Shown here piece by piece: positions 7,015 to 15,121 of a stretch of DNA of 34,553 nucleotides. The stretch is taken from the IMG/VR virus record IMGVR_UViG_3300035698_010668, positions 1 to 34,553 of that record. The stretch is one strand, 5' to 3'. Both the position numbers and the translations under genes were made by a program. The notes beneath the pieces were generated by a model, which was not told the origin of the DNA, made no database searches, and worked only from the letters and a program-made list of their open reading frames with translations. The stretch comes from a virus. The stretch's first letter is position 1, and every line of letters starts with the position of its first letter.

Positions 7015-8671
7015 GCTTGTCAATCTGAGCGACCGGTTGGGTGCGCCGAAGAAGACGCTTGATATGGTCCGCGTCAAGAAGTTGCTGACCCGGCTGCACA
7101 AGTTGCGGATGGAGGGGCTGAAGCTCTACACCTCCTGTCCCGTGCCCACCGCGTTCCACGAGTGCCGCAGCAAGTGGCGGATTCTGGACGGCTCCAACCA
7201 GAGCATGAAGACCACCACGGCCGCCGCCGAAGTGGCGCGGATTCTCATGGGGCTGGACCCCTACAAGAAGTGCCCCGAGAAGAACGGGCGGGCGATTGCC
7301 GTGGGGCTGGACTGGGCCCACGTAGGCGACCCGATGTGGCTGAAGCTGGGAGAGCAGGGGGCGTTCAAGGTAATCAAGGACGAGATCACCGGGCTGACGC
7401 GGTCGATCCGTCCCGACCCCAACGACCCGGCTAAGCTGGACCCCTACGACGAGGCCTATCGCGAGAAGTGGCAGGACGCCCCGCCGCTGTTGCCGGAACG
7501 GATGATCGAGACGATCGCCTGGGAGGACTCCCGCAAGCGGCAACCCAAGCTGGTGATTCTCAAGAACGGGTGGAGGATCGAGTTCCGCTCCTCGGAAGGT
7601 GCTCCCGCCCAGGGAAAAGTCTACGACCAGGGCTGGATCGACGAGCAGATTCTCCGCGGCGAGCACTACAAGGAAATGGCCCGCGGCCTGATGGCCCGAC
7701 GTGGAATCGGGATCTGGAGCGCCACGCCGCAAAACTGCAACCCGGAACTGTTGGAACTGCGAGAGCGGGCCGATGCCGGCGACGAGTTCGTCAGCGGGTT
7801 CCTGTTGCTGTTGGAGGACAACCCCTACATTCACCCCGACGAGAAGCGGGCCTACTTTGAGAGCCTCTCACCGGAGGAGCGGGCGGTTCGCTACTTCGGC
7901 GAGTACGCGCTGGTGGGGCGAAGGATCTATCCGAACTACAACCCGATGGGGATTCACGGCTGCGAGCCGTTCAAGATCCCCGACACGTGGTCCCGCTACG
8001 TGATCCTCGATCCGGCCAACCAATACCTCGGCACACTGTTCATTGCCGTGGACCCCGACGAAACGCACGTGTGGGTCTACGACGGGTTCATTATGCGGAA
8101 CGCGACCTCTGCGAAGTGGGCCGAGCGGGTCGCCGAGATGGAGGGCGACAACCGCTTCGAGGCGATGGTGATCGACCAGCGGATGGGCCGCCAGCGCCCG
8201 GTAGGCCCCTCGGACATGAAGAACGCAGCTTGCTACTACATGGACGCCCTGGAGGCGTGCGGCGTGAAACCCAACCGCCACGGCCCGCTGCACGGCTTCT
8301 ACCCCGGCACGGACGACGTGTACGCCCGCGAAGAGGCGGTGCAGGAGTGGCTCAGGCCCCGGCCGGACGGGCCGCTGGCGGGGAAGCCGGTGCTGCAAGT
8401 CTTCCGTGGCTGCCTCCCAGAACTCGACAAGCAGATCCGCAGCGCCCACTACCGGCTTGACAGGCCGGAAAAGCGCGAGATGACCATCACCTCCGACGCG
8501 CTCGACTGCCTTGAATACGCTGCTGCCTTCCGCCCGCGATACTTCGAGCCGACCCCCGTGGCCGCCGACGAAGAGGAGCCGGTGTGGCAGGCGTGGAAAG
8601 ACAAGCAGATGAAGGCCAAACAATCGAAACAACGTGACCTCCGTAACCGCCAGCTAGGAGCCCTTCGATGA
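7001..8671 (+). CDS. terL: Terminase large subunit (ATPase and nuclease)
   Basis: 556 aa. The N-terminal ATPase has a P-loop-like ILDGSNQSMKTT (61-72), Walker B around KVYDQGWIDEQ (206-216, with the catalytic acidic pair near its end) and the SATP coupling motif at 240-243. The C-terminal RNase H-like nuclease opens with YVILDPAN (Asp337), has a second acidic site in MVIDQRMG (Asp392) and a late TSDALDCLEYA acidic helix, giving the three-acid metal site. The protein drives DNA into the prohead and cuts it. The P-loop is unusual: Met69 stands where the family has Gly before the catalytic Lys70. It overlaps both neighbours (14 and 4 bases). Confidence 0.9.
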   Translation: MKASELVNLSDRLGAPKKTLDMVRVKKLLTRLHKLRMEGLKLYTSCPVPTAFHECRSKWRILDGSNQSMKTTTAAAEVARILMGLDPYKKCPEKNGRAIAVGLDWAHVGDPMWLKLGEQGAFKVIKDEITGLTRSIRPDPNDPAKLDPYDEAYREKWQDAPPLLPERMIETIAWEDSRKRQPKLVILKNGWRIEFRSSEGAPAQGKVYDQGWIDEQILRGEHYKEMARGLMARRGIGIWSATPQNCNPELLELRERADAGDEFVSGFLLLLEDNPYIHPDEKRAYFESLSPEERAVRYFGEYALVGRRIYPNYNPMGIHGCEPFKIPDTWSRYVILDPANQYLGTLFIAVDPDETHVWVYDGFIMRNATSAKWAERVAEMEGDNRFEAMVIDQRMGRQRPVGPSDMKNAACYYMDALEACGVKPNRHGPLHGFYPGTDDVYAREEAVQEWLRPRPDGPLAGKPVLQVFRGCLPELDKQIRSAHYRLDRPEKREMTITSDALDCLEYAAAFRPRYFEPTPVAADEEEPVWQAWKDKQMKAKQSKQRDLRNRQLGALR

Positions 8672-9069
8672 GCGAGAGTCAAGAATCCTTCCGTTTTCCC
8701 ACCGTCCAACCGGCCGACGGAATCCTCGTGGCCGGTCTGCCTGGCCAGCCGTGCCTGATGCCGGCGATCGTGATCAACGTCAACGACAGGTCCGTGTCCG
8801 CGTTGGGGATCCTCGACAACGGCTACCGTCCGTGGATTTGCCTGCGGCACAAGGACGACCCCTGGGTGGTCACGCATCCCGACTTCTGCGAGGACGGGGC
8901 CAACGGGGTGTTCGAGGTCGGTCCCACGATCAGGCGGCTGGAGCTGCTGGAACGGGAGGTTGTGGAGCTGAGAAGCATGGTCCGCGTCCCCGGGCGTTCC
9001 AAAGGCCCCAAGGACCCGAAGGACCCCAAGGACCCCAAGAAACCCGAAACCGACGAGGCGCCTGAATGA
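8668..9069 (+). CDS. Hypothetical protein with Pro/Lys/Asp repeat tail
   Basis: 133 aa between terminase and portal, with ATGA overlaps at both ends. Residues ~15-90 form a small domain rich in strands (ILVAGLPGQPCLMPAIVINV; WICLRHKDDPWVVTHPDFC), followed by a helix with heptad-like Leu/Glu spacing (RRLELLEREVVELRSMV), then a low-complexity tail made of repeated KDP triplets (GPKDPKDPKDPKKP). The helix could trimerise and the tail is probably disordered. No family recognised; conserved coupling to terL and portal suggests a packaging or head role. Confidence 0.6.
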   Translation: MSESQESFRFPTVQPADGILVAGLPGQPCLMPAIVINVNDRSVSALGILDNGYRPWICLRHKDDPWVVTHPDFCEDGANGVFEVGPTIRRLELLEREVVELRSMVRVPGRSKGPKDPKDPKDPKKPETDEAPE

Positions 9070-11054
9070 GCCTGTTGGAGAGTATCGTCTCGACTTGGAA
9101 CCGCCAGATCAAGCAGGCCGAGAAGGTCAAGGATCGGCGGTTCACCAAACAGGCCGAGGAGGCGTGGGACTACTACGACGCCTACGAGGGTCGCGAGATC
9201 CTGCTTGACGGCGAGAAGGAGTTTCCCGACGCCGACGAGGCGGAGCAGCAGCGGGTGACCTGCAATCTGGTCGCGCTCTACGCCCACACGTATCTGCCGT
9301 TTCTGCACCACAAGGTGCCGCATCGCCTCGTGACGCCGAGAGGGCCGGAGCTGCCGCCGGAGATTTTTGGGCTCCAGCCGGGCTCGCCCACCCCGCCCTC
9401 GCCGCAGGCGGTCCCCAACAAGACCCGCGCGGCGCTGTTGGAGTGGTGGTTGAACTACACGCCGCAGGAATTCGATCTCCGCCGCGAGGGCCGGAAGGCA
9501 TGTCTGGACGCGCTGATTTCGGGGCTCGGCGTGCTCGTCCACGAGGTCGTGGAGACACCTGCGGGGGAGATCGTCGGCAGCCGGGCGATCTCCTCGGCGG
9601 ACATCGTGTTCGACCCCGACGCGGTCGACGTGCGGCACGACGCGGGATGGATCGCGATCCGCCACCAGCAGAGCATTTACAAGATAGCCGAACAGTTCGA
9701 GGGCGTGGAGGCCAAGGACATCCGCACCGCCTACCGCTCGCACCGCAAGCTGGCCAACGACGAGGAGCCGGAGGAGCATCGCCAGACGCAGGAAGGCGAA
9801 GAACTCTCCGGCGACGTGGGGGTCTGGTGGGAGGTGTTCTCGCGGGTAGGGATCGGCGAGCGATTCGAGCGGACCGACGACGAGACGGCCGTCGAGATGC
9901 AGCGGCTCGTGGACACGCTGGGCGACTACGCGCGGATCTGCTTCGTGCCGGGGATGAAGTACCCGCTGAACCTGGCCCCGGCCTTGCTGGGCTCGCCCGA
10001 GCCAGAGCAGGTGCTGGATGGGTTGAAGTGGCCGATCGAGTTCTATCACGACCTGACCGATCCCTGGCCGGTGACGCTGTTCACGTTCTACGAATCGGAC
10101 GGCGGATATGGCGACGCCAAGAACCGCGACCCCTACCCCTACTCGCCGTTGCAACACGCGATGCCGCTGCAACGCTTCATCGACCAGAGTTACACGTTTT
10201 TGAAGCAGCACGTCAAGAGCGCCTGCCGCACGATCTACGTGGGCTCTGAGGAACTCGAAGAGGACGTGAAGGAGGGCTTGCTGAACGGGTTCCATAACGA
10301 ACTCGTGCAGATGAAGGGCAAGGCGGGCGTGGAACTGAAAAAGCTCCTGGACGTACTCCAGGCGCCCTCTCTCCAAAAGGATCTGCCGGAGTTCCTCGGG
10401 ATGGTCGTCTCCACGTTCCGAGAGATGACGGGGCTGAATGAGTTGATGTTCGGTGGCGGGGGCGGCAAGCAGATGCGGTCCAGCGCCGAGGCCCAGATCC
10501 GCCAGAGCAACCTGCAGATCAGGCCGGACGACATGGCGGAGTGCATCGAGGCCGCGCACTCGATGGCCGCTCGCAAGGAAGGCGGGGCCACCCGCTTGCA
10601 CGTGTCACCCGAGACGATCGCATTCGAGGCCGGCGAAGACCCCTCGGGGATGGCGGCCAACGCCCCGCTGTCGATGCTGTGGGGGAAACTCGTGACCGTC
10701 GAGGAGCCGTGGATGGCGTGGAGCGACGTGTGGTTCTCCGTGGAGGCCGGCTCGGGGCGGAAGAAGAACAAGCAGAAGCAGCTCTCCGACATGAACGACA
10801 CGGGGCAGAGCGTGCTGCCGATCATGATGGGCTACGCCCAGGCCACGGGCAACGTGCAGCAGGTCAACGCCTGGATGAAGACAATTTTGGGACCCGCCCT
10901 GGACATCGACGTGACGCCGATGCTGCTGTCGGGGATGCCGCCCCCGCCTCAGCCCGGCGCCGCTCCGCCCGGACAGGGACCACCGCAGGGACAGGGGCAA
11001 GGACCTCCGCCCGGACCTCCACAACAAGGACCCCCGCAAGGACCCCCACAATGA
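9066..11054 (+). CDS. Portal protein
   Basis: 662 aa, directly downstream of the terminase block. The N-terminus (LESIVSTWNRQIKQAEKVKDRR) is a helical stretch followed by FTKQAEEAWDYYDAYEG, which is a common opening of podovirus-type portals. DIVFDPDAVDVRHDAGWIAIR is the conserved 'fDPxA' segment of the wing/stem region. PLQHAMPLQRFIDQSY and the long helix ELVQMKGKAGVELKKLLDVL fit the stem and crown helices. The last ~50 residues are a Pro/Gln/Gly low-complexity tail (repeats of GPPQ). Twelve copies would form the DNA gate at one capsid vertex and bind TerL. The length is within the range of large portals. Confidence 0.85.
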   Translation: MSLLESIVSTWNRQIKQAEKVKDRRFTKQAEEAWDYYDAYEGREILLDGEKEFPDADEAEQQRVTCNLVALYAHTYLPFLHHKVPHRLVTPRGPELPPEIFGLQPGSPTPPSPQAVPNKTRAALLEWWLNYTPQEFDLRREGRKACLDALISGLGVLVHEVVETPAGEIVGSRAISSADIVFDPDAVDVRHDAGWIAIRHQQSIYKIAEQFEGVEAKDIRTAYRSHRKLANDEEPEEHRQTQEGEELSGDVGVWWEVFSRVGIGERFERTDDETAVEMQRLVDTLGDYARICFVPGMKYPLNLAPALLGSPEPEQVLDGLKWPIEFYHDLTDPWPVTLFTFYESDGGYGDAKNRDPYPYSPLQHAMPLQRFIDQSYTFLKQHVKSACRTIYVGSEELEEDVKEGLLNGFHNELVQMKGKAGVELKKLLDVLQAPSLQKDLPEFLGMVVSTFREMTGLNELMFGGGGGKQMRSSAEAQIRQSNLQIRPDDMAECIEAAHSMAARKEGGATRLHVSPETIAFEAGEDPSGMAANAPLSMLWGKLVTVEEPWMAWSDVWFSVEAGSGRKKNKQKQLSDMNDTGQSVLPIMMGYAQATGNVQQVNAWMKTILGPALDIDVTPMLLSGMPPPPQPGAAPPGQGPPQGQGQGPPPGPPQQGPPQGPPQ

Positions 11055-11593
11055 ACCCCTCGCAATACCGACACTACGTCCGTCTGCTGCACAAGGGCTG
11101 TCCGGAACCGAAAGCCATGGAGATCGCCACCGCTCCGTTTGCCGGATACGCTACAATGGGACTGGACACCGACACCAACCGCTGGTCCCAGTTTCAGCCA
11201 CCCGCTCCGCACGAGGTGGCCGCCGCCCGCAAGGCCGGGATCAACATCGTCGGCAAGAAGCGGTGCTGCCAGTTGGGGGCAGGGCTTACCGACCCCGACT
11301 CCTGGATCTCCTCGACCGACGAACTGGAGAGCAAGTGCCGGGCCAAGGGGATTGGGGCCACGCGGCACGGCAAGACCCGCGTGGCTGCTCCGATGACCAG
11401 CGGCCCCGACCCGCGCGGGGAAACCTACAGCCCGGCTCCTGACGTGATTGCCGGGGAGGTGCGGCAGACGATTATGAACGAGGGGATCACCGACATCTCT
11501 CCCAAGGAACTTACCGAACTGGCCCACAAGACCAGAAAGCGGATCAGTGGGAATAGCGACACCACCGGCGCCGCGATCAAGTTCAAAGACTGA
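11051..11593 (+). CDS. Hypothetical protein (180 aa)
   Basis: The ATG at 11051 overlaps the portal stop (ATGA). The N-terminal ~25 residues (YRHYVRLLHKGCPEPKAMEIA) are helical with a HxGCPxxxAxE pattern that recalls a small helix-turn-helix-like or packing motif. The rest is mixed and basic: FQPPAPHEVAAARKAGINIVGKKRCC, then a C-terminal helix ISPKELTELAHKTRKRISG. No membrane segment. It is placed between portal and connector, so a head or neck role is likely, but no family is recognised. Confidence 0.55.
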   Translation: MNPSQYRHYVRLLHKGCPEPKAMEIATAPFAGYATMGLDTDTNRWSQFQPPAPHEVAAARKAGINIVGKKRCCQLGAGLTDPDSWISSTDELESKCRAKGIGATRHGKTRVAAPMTSGPDPRGETYSPAPDVIAGEVRQTIMNEGITDISPKELTELAHKTRKRISGNSDTTGAAIKFKD

Positions 11594-11625
11594 CAGGACC
11601 TCCGCCTCCACGACTGGAGGCCCCT

Positions 11626-12807
11626 GTGGCACAACCCAGACTACTCACGTTTCGCGATGCAATCGACTACGCGGTGGAAATCGTTGCCGCCACGACCAGC
11701 GCTTCGCTGACGACGATCCGCGAGGCGATCGCGGCGGCCTACGACAACCTGCCCCAGGAGCACCACTGGCGAAGCCTCGTCCAGCCCGGGCGAATTCACC
11801 TCGTGGCCGCCGACTCGGACGGGACGGTTGAATACGACCACACCGGAAACGCCAGTGGCTACGAGCGCTACGTGACGCTCTCCGGCACGACGTTCCCCAC
11901 CGCCGCCGCGGACTACTACATCCGTATCGGCGACGACGTGTGTGCGATCGAGCAGTACGTGGACTCCACGCACTGCACGCTGGACGTACACCTCAATCCG
12001 GGCGCCGACGTCGACGCCGGCACGTCCGCCACGATCTTCCCCTCCTACTACCTGCTGCCGGCCGACTTCGACAGCTTCTCCGGGCCGTTCGGCGAGGACC
12101 TGTGGAGCGCGGCCGCGTACGTCGACCCCACGCGCTGGATGACGTTGACGCGCTACTGGGACGAGACGGGCTCGACCAGGTACTACTCGGTGCTGGACGC
12201 GGCCGACCTCTACAACCAGCCCGTGCTGGCGATCTGGCCCCCCAGCGACGCCGTGGAGACGCTGGACTTCATGTACACGCGGCGCCCCAGGCCGCTGCGA
12301 TATTCCGGGCACGACGCCACCAACGACACGGCGGGCACGATCAGCGTTACCTCGGGCAGTGCCACGGTGACCGGGAGCGGGACGGCGTTCTCCTCGGCGA
12401 TGGTCAACTCGGTGCTGCGGATCGGCACCGACTCCACGCACATCCCCACCCAACCGCATCAACTCTACCCATATAGTGAGGAGCGGACCGTCAAGGCCGT
12501 GGCCTCGGCGACCACGCTGACGCTGGACGCCAATGTGAGCACCTCGCAGGCCGCGGTCAAGTACGTGGTCTCCGATCCGATCGACATCCACCGCAACATG
12601 TACCGGGCGTTCCTGGCGCTGTGTGCGTCGGAGGTGGCCACGATCCGCAACGCGGAGAACGCGCGGATGCTGTACGCGGCCTACCAGACGGCGTTGGTCC
12701 GTGCCAAGCGTGGCGACACTCGCGTTCGCCAGCGCCGCGTGGTGGGCGGTCCGCAACGCATCCACACGAGGCTCAAAGACGGAGTGACAGTCAGTGACGT
12801 CGAATAA
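11626..12807 (+). CDS. Putative head-tail connector/adaptor protein with inserted beta domain
   Basis: 393 aa from GTG at 11626 (GGAGG five bases upstream). The N-terminus, TFRDAIDYAVEIVAATTSAS followed by a helix and NLPQEHHW, is the opening of phage adaptor/gatekeeper proteins that attach below the portal. The C-terminal helices (DIHRNMYRAFLALCASEVATIRNAENARMLYAAYQTALVRAKR) fit the rod-like helix bundle of such connectors. Residues ~238-320 are an inserted beta module (TVTGSGTAFSSAMVNSVLRI ... VASATTLTLD) also found in the 700-aa tail protein at 15122. It ends 14 bases inside the next ORF. Confidence 0.65.
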   Translation: MAQPRLLTFRDAIDYAVEIVAATTSASLTTIREAIAAAYDNLPQEHHWRSLVQPGRIHLVAADSDGTVEYDHTGNASGYERYVTLSGTTFPTAAADYYIRIGDDVCAIEQYVDSTHCTLDVHLNPGADVDAGTSATIFPSYYLLPADFDSFSGPFGEDLWSAAAYVDPTRWMTLTRYWDETGSTRYYSVLDAADLYNQPVLAIWPPSDAVETLDFMYTRRPRPLRYSGHDATNDTAGTISVTSGSATVTGSGTAFSSAMVNSVLRIGTDSTHIPTQPHQLYPYSEERTVKAVASATTLTLDANVSTSQAAVKYVVSDPIDIHRNMYRAFLALCASEVATIRNAENARMLYAAYQTALVRAKRGDTRVRQRRVVGGPQRIHTRLKDGVTVSDVE

Positions 12808-12964
12808 GCGCGTGCTGCGAATCCGAGATTTCACGGGGTTGATCTCTAACCGGGGGCCGTTCGCCCACCGGCCGGGAGACGCCCAAGTGCAAAAGAACCT
12901 CCGCAGCGTGAAGCCTGGATTGCTCCAGACGCGCGGCGGGCAGAGAATTTTGAGGTGGGAATGA
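12794..12964 (+). CDS. 56-aa DFTGL peptide, N-terminal segment of a tail protein family
   Basis: GTG start at 12794 with GGAG upstream; the stop TGA overlaps the next ATG (ATGA). The peptide contains RDFTGLISNRGP, HRPGDAQVQKNL and KPGLLQTRGGQRIL. This is the typical opening of long phage tail or neck proteins, in which 'DFTGL..N..P....PG..Q.Q.N......G.L..RGG' anchors the chain. Here it ends after 56 residues, and the likely remainder of the protein is 2.1 kb downstream (15122). It may work as a separate peptide or be a split gene. At 56 residues, gene finders easily miss it. Confidence 0.65.
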   Translation: MTSNKRVLRIRDFTGLISNRGPFAHRPGDAQVQKNLRSVKPGLLQTRGGQRILRWE

Positions 12965-13275
12965 GCGAAAACTACGAAGTCCAACTCGGCGGGGACGTGT
13001 ACCTGGACCTGGCGACCTACGACTCGGATGGCGCCCCGGCCGCCGCAGCCGCCCTGCCGACCTACGCGATCTGGGACTACGACCTCTCGGCGATCGTCTC
13101 CAACGGGACGGGCACGCTGGCTATCGTGGACGCCACGATCACGGGCTGGTACTTCAAGAAGCACACCCCCACGGCGGCAGACGGGTTTGTCGCCGGCAAA
13201 CAGTACAAGGTGCGGCACGCCTACACGGTGGGCGGGACCGCCTATACCGAGTACCGGACGATCACGGTGTTCTAA
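12961..13275 (+). CDS. Small beta-rich virion-like protein (104 aa)
   Basis: The ATG at 12961 has GAGG five bases upstream. The translation is a compact beta-sandwich-like domain: YEVQLGGDVYLDLATYDSDG, then IWDYDLSAIVSNGTGTLAIVD and GKQYKVRHAYTVGGTAYTEYRT. This pattern, in which a short polypeptide describes an Ig-like fold, is common in phage head-tail or tail accessory proteins. It is followed by another small gene with a one-base stop/start overlap (TAATG). No specific family named. Confidence 0.6.
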   Translation: MSENYEVQLGGDVYLDLATYDSDGAPAAAAALPTYAIWDYDLSAIVSNGTGTLAIVDATITGWYFKKHTPTAADGFVAGKQYKVRHAYTVGGTAYTEYRTITVF

Positions 13276-13733
13276 TGGAACGAGTCTTCCAGGGCGAGAC
13301 GATCGGGATTCACGTCGGCACCTACACGCCGACTGCGCACCCCAGCGCGCCGGGGGCGGCACACATCCCCGCCTGGCCCACGACGGCCCCCACGGTCTAC
13401 GTGTACCACGTGGAGGACACCACGGCCACGCAGTTGGTGGACGCCTCGATGGCCCGCCAGCACCAGCAGACGGGGCTGCACTACCACCTGCACAGGACGG
13501 AGCGGACGGGGGTCCATCTCGTTCGCTGCGAGTGGACCTCGGCGGGTGTGACGTGCGCTATCGCGTCGACCTTCAACGTGGTCGCCAACCCGGCCGACCC
13601 CGCCGGAAGCCTGGGCACGAGCCACGGCAGCGGGATGCTCGTTTCGATCTACGAGTTCGACCGCCCCGAGGTGACGCACATCGTGTGGGAGACGGACAAC
13701 GGGGAACTAGCAGCGAGGCCGAATCCAGCATGA
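13275..13733 (+). CDS. Small beta-rich virion-like protein (152 aa)
   Basis: It starts inside the upstream stop (TAATG). Strand-rich: ERVFQGETIGIHVGTYTPTA, TVYVYHVEDTTATQLVDASM, HYHLHRTERTGVHLVRCEW, ASTFNVVANPADPAGSLG. The layout is like the previous protein (a one- or two-domain Ig-like protein), so the pair may come from one another or build one complex. His and Gln are frequent in the middle (ARQHQQTGLHYHLH). It overlaps the ART-like gene by four bases. Confidence 0.6.
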   Translation: MERVFQGETIGIHVGTYTPTAHPSAPGAAHIPAWPTTAPTVYVYHVEDTTATQLVDASMARQHQQTGLHYHLHRTERTGVHLVRCEWTSAGVTCAIASTFNVVANPADPAGSLGTSHGSGMLVSIYEFDRPEVTHIVWETDNGELAARPNPA

Positions 13734-15121
13734 ATCTCTGGGACATCCTCAATGGCGCGATGTACGCACTGGACACTCCGGGGGCTCTTACCCGTGGCAC
13801 GCTGGCTGGAGATCCCGGCTCGCGGGCCAGCGGTCGGGAGATGCTGGAGGCATGGGGAGCACTGGATGCCAACACCGAGGGGCTCGACTGGGGTGATGTG
13901 GCTGGGTTTGGGGCAGACGTGATCGTCGACCCCCTTAATCTAATCCCCGGGATGGGCTTCGTGAAGACCGCCAAAGCCAGGCAGGCGGCGAAGGCGAGCA
14001 ACGCCCTGCGAGCGGAGCGGCTGGCCGCGGGCGGGATGCCCGAAGAGGTGGCGAGGCTGACCAAGGCACGACACCCGGCAGGGGCCAAGCAGTTGGTGGC
14101 CACCGACGAGGAGTTGGCTGCCGTGTTGCGTCAGCACAGCGAGATCGACAAGCCGACGAAGTGGGCCGACGAGGTGGAGTTTGACGCCGACGATCTGGTG
14201 CCGGCCGACGAGATGATGCCCAGATACAGCGACGAGTCCCTGGCTGGCCTCGCCCGCAACCTGCTTGGGAAACCGAGCGCCGGCGACAAGCGATACTTCG
14301 CGGCGGCGATCCCCGAGCTGCAGAAGCTGCAGAAGGAGACGGGCGGGCAAGTCAAACGGCTGTACCACGGCACGCCGGAAGCCTACGGGAAGGTAGACTT
14401 CGATGACCTCAACCCGGACGACTGGGTGCATGGGTACTTTACCACGGACAGCCCGAAGGTGGCGAGTGGGTACTCCGAGGGTGCCATGGCGCAGAGGCTT
14501 GTGTTGCCGTCAGGTGCGGACGTTGGCGAGACAGCAGGCAGGATCAGGAAGTTCTGGCGAGGGTTCAATGGGAAAAACGCCGGCAAGGGCATGTCCGACG
14601 AACAGGTGGTACACGATGTGCTCCGAGACATGAACACTGGGACGATCAGCGTGCCAGAATACAATCGTTTTCAGGAGCTGTTTGAAGAGGCCGTGCCGAC
14701 CTCCAACGTCCGTATGCAGCACCTTGACGTTCGCAATCCGTTTGATTTAGAGGCTTTGTACACTCCCGCTGAGGCCGAGAAGATTCTCAGAAGTGTTCCG
14801 TCCATCCCGGGAATCGCCGAACGAGAGATCGCAGGCTTCCCCGATTACGCGATGACGGGGCAACAGTTGATGGAAAAACTTCGCCCCGTCGCCAATCCGC
14901 TGGGGGTGGACACAGAGGCCCGCCTTGTCACCGACGCGCTTCAGTCCGCTGGCTACGACTCGCTCACACACATGGGCGGTGGTGGCGCGCACCAAGTCAC
15001 CGTCGCCTTTTCCCCCGAGCAAATCTACTCCCCGTGGATCGCCCCCGCGATGCAAAAGACACCCTCGTACATGCCGTGGCTGGCCGGCACCGCCGCCTAT
15101 CACTCCGTCCCGAGCTACTGA
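13730..15121 (+). CDS. Virion protein with ADP-ribosyltransferase-like (ART, polyvalent-type) domain
   Basis: 463 aa from the coupled ATG at 13730. Residues 1-80 form a module (ALDTPGALTRG ... GADVIVDPLNLIPG) that recurs at the N-terminus of the 1246-aa protein. Residues ~208-435 look like an ART domain of the polyvalent-protein type: RLYHGTPEAYGKVDF (His213) for strand 1, HGYFTTDSPKVASGYSEG for the 'YFT...A..Y' motif, and GYDSLTH ... HQVTVAFSPEQIYS for the end of the fold. Such domains transfer ADP-ribose from NAD to a target; in phages they are thought to be ejected with DNA and to act on host proteins. Activity is inferred. The position between virion genes supports packaging in the particle. 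Confidence 0.65.
   Translation: MNLWDILNGAMYALDTPGALTRGTLAGDPGSRASGREMLEAWGALDANTEGLDWGDVAGFGADVIVDPLNLIPGMGFVKTAKARQAAKASNALRAERLAAGGMPEEVARLTKARHPAGAKQLVATDEELAAVLRQHSEIDKPTKWADEVEFDADDLVPADEMMPRYSDESLAGLARNLLGKPSAGDKRYFAAAIPELQKLQKETGGQVKRLYHGTPEAYGKVDFDDLNPDDWVHGYFTTDSPKVASGYSEGAMAQRLVLPSGADVGETAGRIRKFWRGFNGKNAGKGMSDEQVVHDVLRDMNTGTISVPEYNRFQELFEEAVPTSNVRMQHLDVRNPFDLEALYTPAEAEKILRSVPSIPGIAEREIAGFPDYAMTGQQLMEKLRPVANPLGVDTEARLVTDALQSAGYDSLTHMGGGGAHQVTVAFSPEQIYSPWIAPAMQKTPSYMPWLAGTAAYHSVPSY

Noticed and set aside
8668-9069. True collagen domain in the 133-aa protein
   Set aside because: The repeated triplet is KDP without Gly at every third position, so it cannot form a collagen helix.
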